In this document: one piece after another, positions 1 to 5,393 of the stretch
Numbering within the stretch: position 1 is the stretch's first letter
How the letters are laid out: every line of letters begins with the position of its first letter
DNA from: an uncultured Riemerella sp.
GTDB lineage: Bacteria; Bacteroidota; Bacteroidia; Flavobacteriales; Weeksellaceae
NCBI GenBank assembly: GCA_938037185.1
Contig: CALHQK010000061.1
Location: 1-5,393, forward strand
Reading direction: 5' to 3'
Length of the DNA: 5,393 bases
Notes under the pieces: generated by a model
What the model saw: only the letters and a program-made list of their open reading frames with translations
Databases searched by the model: none
Told to the model about the DNA's origin: nothing
Position numbers and translations under genes: made by a program

Positions 1-134
1 GTGATGAATGCCGTTTCTACCATCTGCTCCATGATAGCACCGCCGAACATGGTTTCGTGGTGGTTGGCTATTTTAGGGAAAACCACTTTGAAAATTCTGG
101 TTTCTGCATTCTGTATTTTTTCTTCTAAATTCAT
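1..134 (-). CDS. Acyl-CoA thioesterase, hotdog fold (N-terminal 44 residues only)
   Basis: This is the 5' end of a leftward gene; the rest lies beyond the left edge. The 44 visible residues open MNLEEKIQNAETRIFKVVFP and continue with N25-H26-H27-E28-T29-M30-F31-G32-G33. That matches the N-H-x-x-T-x-F-G-G segment of acyl-CoA hydrolases (YciA/ACOT group), which precedes the long hotdog helix. Members hydrolyse acyl-CoA to free fatty acid and CoA in the cytoplasm. In relatives the helix usually reads (S/W)MDE or QMD, with the Asp catalytic (Asp44 in YciA). Here the helix reads E36-Q37-M38-V39-E40, so Val stands at the expected Asp position, with Glu next to it. The protein may use the adjacent Glu, belong to a divergent subgroup, or be inactive. 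The start at 132-134 is the only ATG upstream of the conserved part. The gene lies 53 bp after the beta-barrel gene and may have its own promoter. Substrate cannot be inferred. Confidence 0.8.
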   Translation of the reverse strand, partial: MNLEEKIQNAETRIFKVVFPKIANHHETMFGGAIMEQMVETAFI

Positions 135-176
135 CTTTTAATGGAAGTTTTTATAGTTTTTAGGTTAAAAATTAAA

Positions 177-184
177 CAAAAATA
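177..184 (-). promoter_or_regulatory. Candidate -7 box of a promoter for the thioesterase gene
   Basis: On the minus strand this reads TATTTTTG, an exact match to the Bacteroidota -7 consensus TAnnTTTG. It sits in the 53-bp gap between the beta-barrel gene and the thioesterase and would give a leader of roughly 35 bases. No convincing TTG at -33 is present: the right distance upstream falls in the end of the beta-barrel gene and reads GTGTTTTC. The match may be chance in AT-rich DNA. Confidence 0.3.
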
Positions 185-187
185 TCA

Positions 188-979
188 TTAAAATGAGAAG
201 AAAACACCGCCTGTAAGTACTGTGTAGTGTTTTCGGATAGGGACAATCGGTTTTGTGTGGATGATGTTTTGATAAGAAAGCCATATCCCGAAGTGTTTCG
301 TTACGGAATGCTTTACATCTATACTATACGCGATGCGCGGGTTTTTTATGTTGCTATCAGTTTTGAAATGCGTATATCCACTGGTAATTATATTCCATTT
401 TTCACCAAAATTAAACTTAAAACTCGCAAATATCTGCCCTTTTATGCTCCTTTGCTGTTCCATCTTGTCTATATCCTGTGGGTCAGGATTGGGAACGCCG
501 TTGTAGTTCCATTTTTCGTATTCGTAGAAGAGACCTATTCCTGTGGAAAGTGTTACTTTGCTCGTGCGGAAGATTCTATAGCGAGACTGTAGACCTCCTG
601 CTGCGCGTATTTTCAGTCCTCGGCTGGGCGCCCAGACGGCTTCCGCGAAAGGATAGAGTTCTATGGCTGGTCTCACCAAATAGCGGTATTCGGTGTGGAT
701 GTAGCCGTTGCTCACATTTAGTTTGTCGCCGTAAGTAGAAAATTCCATCTGATTGATAATCGTGATATACTTCTTTTTGTTGAGCAAGAAATTGATATTT
801 GCGTTATTTTTAAAGTTAAAAAAATTTTCTTTCTCCGTTTTGAAGTTGAGTTCTGGAGCGATGGTTCCCTGCACCGTCCGTGTAGAATCTATCGTATTTG
901 CAATGCTTTCCGTGAAGATAATCTGCGAAAACAAAGGCATAGAAACCAAAATTAACAATAATAAAAGCAGTCTTTTCAT
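188..979 (-). CDS. Predicted outer-membrane beta-barrel protein, DUF481-like
   Basis: The 263-aa product has a classic Sec signal peptide: Lys2-Arg3, then a run of six Leu from residue 4, with probable cleavage after F17-S18-Q19. The mature part has many alternating polar/aromatic strands (for example 92-102, 125-137, 143-155, 181-191, 197-206, 217-226, 230-240). It ends in G-G-V-F-F-S-F, a C-terminal aromatic residue on an amphipathic strand, which is the usual signal for insertion by the BAM machinery. The central segment (Y-R-Y at 98-100, F-A-E-A around 111, A-A-G-G-L-x-x-R-Y-R-I at 126-136) resembles the DUF481 outer-membrane family, whose role is poorly defined. I recognise this by pattern only. 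The start at 977-979 is fixed by the signal peptide. The gene follows the 246-aa secreted-protein gene by 39 bp; a near-match -7 box (TATATTCG, one mismatch) lies at 1002-1009 but lacks a -33 partner. Other small porin-like barrels are possible. Confidence 0.6.
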   Translation of the reverse strand: MKRLLLLLLILVSMPLFSQIIFTESIANTIDSTRTVQGTIAPELNFKTEKENFFNFKNNANINFLLNKKKYITIINQMEFSTYGDKLNVSNGYIHTEYRYLVRPAIELYPFAEAVWAPSRGLKIRAAGGLQSRYRIFRTSKVTLSTGIGLFYEYEKWNYNGVPNPDPQDIDKMEQQRSIKGQIFASFKFNFGEKWNIITSGYTHFKTDSNIKNPRIAYSIDVKHSVTKHFGIWLSYQNIIHTKPIVPIRKHYTVLTGGVFFSF

Positions 980-1018
980 TATAAAATAAATTTTTTCGGT
1001 GCGAATATAATATCTTTC

Positions 1019-1759
1019 TTAGTATTCCTTCTTTTCGAGAGAATATTCGCCGTAGGAATGCGACAAAGGATTGAAATCATATGGGTCTATTTCTTCCATT
1101 AGCAGGGGTCTCATGTCTTTTACTTTCTTTTTAGAAGTTTCTTTCTTTCCGTTTTCATCCGTGTAAGTGAAATGGTGCATTTTGGTGGAAAAATTGGTGC
1201 TGGTGGTTGATTCCTCGTGGGTTGCCCTGTGGAAGGAAGAGCTTTCGTGTCCTATCAGCTCAAATCGGTTGTTCTGATAGCGGAAAACATAGGTGTCATT
1301 GCTTACCCACCAGCTGCCCGCGCTGTAGAAGAAGTAAAACTTGAACCAAATCGTGCCGTTTTTTTTGATTTCCATATCAAAAAAAGGCTCATCTAATGAA
1401 GAGTTTTGGTCTCCATTGATGATAAAATTATTGTTTTGAAGAGCCAAATGGTATCCGCCGCCCTTTTTCCCAAAGGTGATGCCCAGAATTCTGTAGGAAT
1501 ATTCTTTATTCATGAAATCATCAGGGATTTTATATTTTTCTTTGCTCTCCAGTATGAAAACATAATCCGTGATGCCGTCCTTGTTGATGTCGCCATTTAC
1601 ACTGCCCATCAGTTCCCAGCCTTTTGGGATAAACTGGTCTAAATTGCTAACTTCCTTTTTCAGTTTAGGGTAATCTTCAAGGCAATCTTCAAGACAGTCT
1701 TGAGCTGAAATTAGTCCTGAAACAAATAAAATGAGCGATAATAATAATTTTTTTCTCAT
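1019..1759 (-). CDS. Secreted protein of unknown function with a calcium-loop-like motif
   Basis: I cannot name this 246-aa protein. It begins with a signal peptide (R2-K3-K4, hydrophobic 5-16, S18-A19-Q20) cleaved before Asp21. No lipobox is present, so it is probably soluble in the periplasm or exported. The mature N-terminus is a duplicated DCLE motif carrying Cys22 and Cys26. Residues 56-65 (GDINKDGITD) have the D-x-N-x-D-G-x-x-D spacing of calcium-binding loops seen in EF-hand, dockerin and FG-GAP-like proteins. The middle (146-171, S-A-G-S-W-W-V-S-N-D then Y-x-F-R-Y-Q-N-x-R-F-E-L-I-G) and the F-H-R-A-T to N-F-S-T-K stretch at 176-193 look like a conserved core. From memory, similar Asp-loop proteins with this core are widespread but uncharacterised in Bacteroidota. 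The gene starts 18 bp after the uvrA stop with no visible promoter between, so co-transcription with uvrA is likely. The tail (200-246) is charged and low in hydrophobics. Confidence 0.75.
   Translation of the reverse strand: MRKKLLLSLILFVSGLISAQDCLEDCLEDYPKLKKEVSNLDQFIPKGWELMGSVNGDINKDGITDYVFILESKEKYKIPDDFMNKEYSYRILGITFGKKGGGYHLALQNNNFIINGDQNSSLDEPFFDMEIKKNGTIWFKFYFFYSAGSWWVSNDTYVFRYQNNRFELIGHESSSFHRATHEESTTSTNFSTKMHHFTYTDENGKKETSKKKVKDMRPLLMEEIDPYDFNPLSHSYGEYSLEKKEY
1676..1699 (-). repeat. 12-bp in-frame tandem duplication (DCLE x2)
   Basis: Two adjacent 12-bp units, GACTGTCTTGAA (1688-1699) and GATTGCCTTGAA (1676-1687), differ at two of twelve positions. Both differences are synonymous, so each unit encodes Asp-Cys-Leu-Glu. 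The duplication lies directly after the signal peptide of the 246-aa secreted protein and places two Cys four residues apart at the mature N-terminus. The silent differences suggest it is not brand new. Confidence 0.85.
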
Positions 1760-1777
1760 GATTTTAATATTTTAAAT

Positions 1778-4624
1778 TTATTGTTTCATTTCTTTTGCTA
1801 AGAATTTTCCTGTTACGGATTTCTTGTTCTTGATGATTTCTTCGGGTGTTCCTTCGGCTACAATTTTTCCGCCGTTTTTTCCGCCTTCTGGACCGATGTC
1901 TATGATATGGTCAGCGAGTTTTATCACATCCAGATTGTGCTCTATGATGATGAACGAGTTTCCTAAATCTACCAGTCTGTTGATAGCGTCCATCAGTATC
2001 TTTACATCCTCAAAATGTAGCCCTGTGGTAGGCTCATCCAAGATGTAGAGCGTGTTTCCTGTCTGTTTTTTGGAGAGTTCTGTGGCGAGTTTTATTCTCT
2101 GCGCTTCTCCACCCGAGAGCGTGGTAGACTGCTGTCCCAGTGAAATGTATCCCAGTCCGACTTCCTGCAGGGTTTTCACTTTGTTGTAGATTTTTGGGAT
2201 AGGCTGGAAGAATTCCACCGCTTCATCTATGGTCATCTCCAAGACATCAGAAATAGACTTGCCTTTGTATCTTACTTCCAGAGTTTCCCTGTTAAAACGC
2301 TTGCCGTTGCAGGTTTCGCAGTGGACATATACATCAGGGAGGAAATTCATTTCTATGACTTTCAGTCCGCCGCCTTGGCAGGTTTCGCATCTACCACCTT
2401 TTACATTAAAGGAAAATCTTCCTGGTTTGTAGCCTCGTATTTTCGCCTCTGGAAGCTCGGAAAAGAGCGTTCTGATATCTCCGAAAACACCTGTATAAGT
2501 GGCAGGGTTGGAGCGTGGCGTTCTTCCGATAGGTGTCTGGTCTACATCTACTATTTTGTCAATGTTTTCCAGCCCTTCTATAGATTTGTAGGGTAGAGGT
2601 TCCTGCGCAGCACGGTAGAAATGTTTATTAAGAATAGGGTAGAGCGTCCCATTGATTAGGGAGGATTTCCCGCTTCCAGAAATACCCGTAACGACCACTA
2701 ATTTGCCCAAAGGAATTTCCAAATTCACATTTTTTAGGTTGTTTCCTGTGGCTCCTTTCAGCAGCAGAGAATTTCCGTTGCCGTGTCTTCGTTCTTTTGG
2801 AATTTCTATTTTTCTTTTTCCTGTGATGTAGTCAGCGGTAATGGTATCAGCCTTTAATAAATCCTTTGGTTTTCCCTGCCAAAGAACTTCGCCGCCGTGT
2901 TTTCCTGCTCTAGGGCCGATGTCTAAAACTTCATCCGCTTCTAAAATCATATCTTTGTCATGCTCCACCACTAAAACCGAATTTCCGATATCACGGAGGT
3001 TTTTCAGGGAATTGATAAGCCTTTCATTGTCTCGCTGATGAAGCCCGATGCTCGGTTCATCCAAGATATAAAGCACATTTACCAGCTGAGAGCCTATCTG
3101 TGTAGCCAAACGAATTCGCTGGGACTCGCCGCCAGAGAGGGTTTTAGAGCTTCTACTGAGGCTGAGGTATTCTAGACCGACATCCAGTAGAAATTGCAGT
3201 CTGGATTTTATTTCTTTTAGGATTTCGTAGGCGATGATTTTATTTTTGTCGGAAAAAGTATTTTCTATATCATTCAGCCAGTCCATCAGGTCGGAAAGGC
3301 TCAATGCTGCGACTTCAGCGATGTTTTTGCCATCGATTTTGAAACTTAAACTTGATGCCTGAAGCCTTGCGCCGTTGCACTCTGGGCAGATTTGTTCCAC
3401 CGTGAAATCGCGTTCTATCTGTGTGGCTCCGTGGTTTTCTTTGTCTTCGATGATTTGCTCCAAATGGGAAATCAGTCCGTCAAATTCTATTTTTATCTTT
3501 TTGCTGATTCCAGCGTGTTTCAGTTCGCGGGTTTCTTGCAGGTGAATGCCGTTGTAGATGTAGTCCAGTGCCTCTGGAGAGATTTTCTCAAAAGGCGTGT
3601 CCAGACTCTGTCCGTAAAGCTCTAAAATACTGCTAATCTGCGCCAAAACCCATTTGCTGAATTTATAAGTTTCCAAAGGTTTTAAAGCGCCTGCGGAGAT
3701 GGATAGTTTTGGGTTTTCTACGAAGAAATCGGTATTGATTTTCTTAATCATCCCAAGTCCCTTGCAGTGCGGACAGCTTCCCTTCGGAGAATTGAAAGAA
3801 AAAGTATTGGGTTCTGGCTGAGCAAGGGACAGCCCTGTGTCTTCGTCCATTAGGTTTTTAGAGAAATATTCTATTTCATCTGAACCGAATTTCTGTATTC
3901 CGATGACACCTTCGCCCATGTCTAAAGCCGTGCGGAGGGATTTCTCCATGCGGGATTCGGTAGCGCTTTCGCCGATAATCCAGCGGTCTATAACGATGTC
4001 TATATCGTGGTTTTTGTATCGGTCAAGTTTTAAATCGTATTCAATGTCTTGCAGCTGCCCATCAATCCGAGCTTGGCTATAGCCTTTCTTCGCCATCTGC
4101 ACGAAAAGTTCGTGATAATGTCCCTTTCTTGTACGGATTACAGGAGCAGTGAGCAGGACTTTTTCGTCTTTGTAGTTGGATTTTATCGCTTCTAAAATCT
4201 GCTCTTCCGTGTAGCTGACCAGCTTTCTGCCAGTGGTGAGCGAGTAAGCATCTGAAACCCGCGCAAAGAGCAGCCGCAGGAAGTCGTAAAGCTCTGTAAC
4301 GGTGCCTACTGTGGAGCGGGGATTTTTGTTGGTAGTTTTCTGCTCGATGGCGATGACAGGGGAGAGCCCTTCTATCTTGTCCACATCAGGACGCTCCAGA
4401 CCACCCAAAAACTGGCGGGCATAGGCAGAAAAAGTCTCGATGTAGCGGCGCTGTCCTTCAGCGAAGATGGTATCAAACGCGAGGGAAGATTTTCCGCTGC
4501 CAGAAAGCCCAGTGATGACTACCAGCTGGTTTCGGGGGATTTTGACATCGATGTTTTTCAGGTTGTGTTCGCGTGCTCCGTAGATTTCTATATATTCGTT
4601 TTGCTCCTTTTTCGGCTTTGACAT
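1778..4624 (-). CDS. uvrA: UvrA, excinuclease ABC subunit A
   Basis: UvrA is the ATP-dependent damage sensor of nucleotide-excision repair: as a dimer it scans DNA and loads UvrB. This copy is full length (948 aa; E. coli 940) with both ABC ATPases. ATPase I has Walker A GLSGSGKS at 39-46, signature LSGGESQR at 496-503, Walker B ending L521-D522-E523 and switch His555. ATPase II has Walker A GISGSGKS at 647-654, signature LSGGEAQR at 836-843, Walker B L862-D863-E864 and His896. The UvrB-binding region (about 130-250, with T-A-P-V-I-R-x-R-K-G-H-Y) is present, so this is canonical UvrA rather than the short UvrA2 type. The C-terminal zinc module is intact (C746-X2-C749-X19-C769-X2-C772). A second site can be built from C284/C287 and C413/C416. 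The CxxC pairs that many UvrAs carry near residues 125 and 255 are absent. The ATG at 4622-4624 gives the normal N-terminus and lies 23 bases beyond a -7 box. It probably heads the leftward operon. Confidence 0.98.
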   Translation of the reverse strand: MSKPKKEQNEYIEIYGAREHNLKNIDVKIPRNQLVVITGLSGSGKSSLAFDTIFAEGQRRYIETFSAYARQFLGGLERPDVDKIEGLSPVIAIEQKTTNKNPRSTVGTVTELYDFLRLLFARVSDAYSLTTGRKLVSYTEEQILEAIKSNYKDEKVLLTAPVIRTRKGHYHELFVQMAKKGYSQARIDGQLQDIEYDLKLDRYKNHDIDIVIDRWIIGESATESRMEKSLRTALDMGEGVIGIQKFGSDEIEYFSKNLMDEDTGLSLAQPEPNTFSFNSPKGSCPHCKGLGMIKKINTDFFVENPKLSISAGALKPLETYKFSKWVLAQISSILELYGQSLDTPFEKISPEALDYIYNGIHLQETRELKHAGISKKIKIEFDGLISHLEQIIEDKENHGATQIERDFTVEQICPECNGARLQASSLSFKIDGKNIAEVAALSLSDLMDWLNDIENTFSDKNKIIAYEILKEIKSRLQFLLDVGLEYLSLSRSSKTLSGGESQRIRLATQIGSQLVNVLYILDEPSIGLHQRDNERLINSLKNLRDIGNSVLVVEHDKDMILEADEVLDIGPRAGKHGGEVLWQGKPKDLLKADTITADYITGKRKIEIPKERRHGNGNSLLLKGATGNNLKNVNLEIPLGKLVVVTGISGSGKSSLINGTLYPILNKHFYRAAQEPLPYKSIEGLENIDKIVDVDQTPIGRTPRSNPATYTGVFGDIRTLFSELPEAKIRGYKPGRFSFNVKGGRCETCQGGGLKVIEMNFLPDVYVHCETCNGKRFNRETLEVRYKGKSISDVLEMTIDEAVEFFQPIPKIYNKVKTLQEVGLGYISLGQQSTTLSGGEAQRIKLATELSKKQTGNTLYILDEPTTGLHFEDVKILMDAINRLVDLGNSFIIIEHNLDVIKLADHIIDIGPEGGKNGGKIVAEGTPEEIIKNKKSVTGKFLAKEMKQ

Positions 4625-4647
4625 TCTTATTAGATTTAATAATCCTA

Positions 4648-4655
4648 CAAATTTA
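4648..4655 (-). promoter_or_regulatory. Candidate -7 box of the uvrA promoter
   Basis: Read leftward this is TAAATTTG, an exact match to TAnnTTTG. It lies 23 bases before the uvrA ATG, giving a predicted short leader of about 16 bases, typical for this phylum. No TTG is seen at the expected -33 distance; the sequence there is TCATCGCAGAG. No LexA-like box is recognised, so damage induction cannot be claimed. Confidence 0.5.
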
Positions 4656-4691
4656 CAACAAAATTATGCTACTCTGCGATGAAAATTTAAT

Positions 4692-4699
4692 TATCTTTG
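4692..4699 (+). promoter_or_regulatory. Candidate -7 box for the rightward membrane-protein gene
   Basis: TATCTTTG matches TAnnTTTG exactly and ends 20 bases before the ATG at 4720. This spacing matches the divergent uvrA promoter and supports 4720 as the real start, since starts further upstream would lie before or within the promoter. The -33 element is weak: TTATG at 4664-4668 is the best candidate, at a wide spacing of 23. Confidence 0.5.
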
Positions 4700-4719
4700 G
4701 TGGGAATGATTTAACAAAA

Positions 4720-5220
4720 ATGATAAAAAACAAAAAAGTATTTTATATAATAGGCGCTGTATTACTGGGTTTTTACGCTGGGGAAGATGAGAAAATATTA
4801 AACTTTCCTTTTCGTGTAAATGTTTTGTTGTATGCTGGCTCGCTGGCTGTTACTTTGGGATATTTCCATTTTTCTAATAGGAAAAAAGCAGGGTATAGTT
4901 TTGTAATGGAGTTTTTAAGTTCATTAGTAATAGCTTTTGCTTTATTTTTAATGATAAGAATAGGTTTTCTGTTTTATATTAAAAAGGCTGCCGATAGAGA
5001 TGTGTCTATAATGAGATGTCCCGTCTATAACTTTATATCAGGGCGAAGAAACTCGGTTTATTTTTACTTCCATAATCAGCGGTATAGTTTGGGATATAGA
5101 AATAACCAGCAGTTAGACAGGGAAGAAATAATAAAGAATTATGAGGTAGAATTGGAATATAGCCGTTCCGTTTTAGATACTTATGTTATTCGACGATATA
5201 GGATAACTCCTAAAAAGTGA
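4720..5220 (+). CDS. Small membrane protein of unknown function, three predicted helices
   Basis: I do not recognise this 166-aa protein. Three hydrophobic stretches are visible: about 7-20 (VFYIIGAVLLGFYA), 33-50 and 61-87. A basic loop (N53-R54-K55-K56) separates helices 2 and 3. The last 80 residues form a polar tail with one Cys (C100-P-V-Y-N-F), an aromatic strand-like run (V113-Y-F-Y-F-H) and a charged segment D133-R-E-E-I-I-K-N-Y-E-V-E-L-E-Y. This suggests a small beta-containing domain held at the inner membrane; positive-inside reasoning puts the K88-K89 side in the cytoplasm. The frame is open further upstream, to an ATG at 4573 inside uvrA. I chose 4720 because it gives a clean hydrophobic N-terminus and follows a -7 box by 20 bases. 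GC is about 33% by hand count, clearly below uvrA, which may reflect a lineage-specific or acquired gene. It is divergent from uvrA and stands alone; no terminator hairpin is seen after its TGA. Confidence 0.7.
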   Translation: MIKNKKVFYIIGAVLLGFYAGEDEKILNFPFRVNVLLYAGSLAVTLGYFHFSNRKKAGYSFVMEFLSSLVIAFALFLMIRIGFLFYIKKAADRDVSIMRCPVYNFISGRRNSVYFYFHNQRYSLGYRNNQQLDREEIIKNYEVELEYSRSVLDTYVIRRYRITPKK

Positions 5221-5247
5221 GGGGTTTTCTGTGATAATGAAATCTGC

Positions 5248-5379
5248 ATAGTTACGAAAACTTTCTTCGAGGCTTATGGAAGATTTGCGCGAGGCTTATG
5301 AAAATTTTTCTCAAGGCTTACGGAGAAAAACTTGGAGGCTTACGGAGTAAAATTTCCATAAGGAGGGAAATTTTACTAC
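5248..5379. repeat. 22-bp tandem repeat array, non-coding
   Basis: AGGCTTA recurs at 5270, 5292, 5314 and 5336, exactly 22 bases apart each time. Each unit has a conserved first half (AGGCTTAYGGA, with one A for G in the second unit) and a variable second half built around A/T tracts such as AAATTTTTC and AAAAACTTGG. The preceding 22 bases (5248-5269) match the first clear unit at about 12 positions, and the next 22 (5358-5379) are a further degenerate unit inside the adjoining inverted repeat. The period is about two turns of B-DNA and is not divisible by three, which argues for iterated protein-binding sites rather than coding repeats. There are no unique spacers, so it is not a CRISPR array. 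It lies between the 166-aa gene and a promoter pointing right. Confidence 0.85.
5346..5377. promoter_or_regulatory. 12-bp perfect inverted repeat, operator-like
   Basis: The arms AGTAAAATTTCC (5346-5357) and GGAAATTTTACT (5366-5377) are perfect reverse complements around an 8-base centre, ATAAGGAG. The left arm is the end of the last clear 22-bp repeat unit, and the right arm ends on the first base of the TACCTTTG box. A dimeric repressor bound here would cover the region between -33 and -7. No T-tract follows the right arm, so it does not look like an intrinsic terminator. The symmetry is seen directly; the operator role is inferred. Confidence 0.6.
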
Positions 5380-5384
5380 CTTTG
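5377..5384 (+). promoter_or_regulatory. Candidate -7 box for a gene beyond the right edge
   Basis: TACCTTTG is an exact TAnnTTTG match in one of its common forms. Transcription would start near 5391, at the very edge of the window, so the controlled gene is not visible. The expected -33 region (around 5353-5357, TTTCC) lies inside the inverted repeat and is not a good TTTG. Confidence 0.5.
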
Positions 5385-5393
5385 GAAAGAAAA

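Noticed and set aside
227..989. Plus-strand open frames across the beta-barrel gene
   Set aside because: They are antisense to a gene with a signal peptide and a proper barrel terminus, and their translations show no domain-like pattern.
1694..1759. Lipoprotein signal on the 246-aa protein
   Set aside because: Cys22 is preceded by A-Q-D, not a lipobox; SAQ before Asp21 fits ordinary signal peptidase I cleavage.
1406..4082. Plus-strand open frames within the 246-aa gene and uvrA
   Set aside because: All are antisense shadows of confidently identified minus-strand coding regions.
4573..4719. N-terminal extension of the rightward gene to an ATG at 4573 (49 more residues)
   Set aside because: It would overlap the start of uvrA and run through both candidate promoters. 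The added residues look like antisense uvrA, and 4720 gives a clean membrane-protein N-terminus.
5248..5357. CRISPR array
   Set aside because: Units are contiguous at 22 bp with only about 11 conserved bases. There are no unique spacers of the usual length and no cas gene.
5360..5366. AAGGAGG as a ribosome binding site
   Set aside because: It lies in the loop of the palindrome upstream of the -7 box, so it would not be in the transcript. No ATG follows at a suitable distance, and Bacteroidota rarely use Shine-Dalgarno sites.
5346..5377. Intrinsic terminator for the 166-aa gene
   Set aside because: The stem is AT-rich and followed by ACC and a promoter box rather than a T-tract; it is also more than 120 bases past the stop codon.
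5243..5393. Rightward frame open through the repeat region to the window edge
   Set aside because: A 22-bp period shifts frame at each unit, so translated units do not resemble one another. The frame would also run straight through the -7 box and palindrome.

Overview
The window looks like a chromosomal segment of a Flavobacteriia-type Bacteroidota, probably close to the Chryseobacterium/Riemerella group. The evidence is: AT-rich gaps without Shine-Dalgarno sites, several exact TAnnTTTG elements (the -7 box of the Bacteroidota housekeeping sigma factor), exported proteins ending their signal peptides in SAQ or FSQ, and a UvrA with the CxxC-poor region I associate with this phylum. The genus assignment is an inference from general appearance; no search was run.

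Minus strand, 4624 down to 1: four genes read leftward with short gaps. uvrA (excision-repair damage sensor, 948 aa) comes first. A secreted protein of unknown function (246 aa) follows after 18 bp. A predicted outer-membrane beta-barrel resembling the DUF481 group (263 aa) follows after 39 bp. The start of a hotdog-fold acyl-CoA thioesterase follows after 53 bp and runs off the left edge. uvrA and the 246-aa gene are probably co-transcribed, since no promoter is visible between them. The thioesterase may have its own promoter. No functional link between DNA repair and the two envelope proteins can be read from the sequence, so this may be simple read-through.

Divergent region, 4625-4719: two exact TAnnTTTG boxes face away from each other, one for uvrA and one for a rightward gene at 4720. 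That gene encodes a three-helix membrane protein of 166 aa with a C-terminal soluble tail. It is clearly poorer in GC (about one third by hand count) than uvrA, and I do not recognise it.

Right end, 5221-5393: no gene. This stretch holds the most unusual structure in the window: an exact-period 22-bp tandem array (four clear units, a degenerate one on each side), running into a 12-bp perfect inverted repeat, which abuts a perfect TACCTTTG -7 box pointing out of the window. It looks like a regulated promoter region for a gene just beyond the right edge. The 22-bp period is not a multiple of three, so it is unlikely to be coding.
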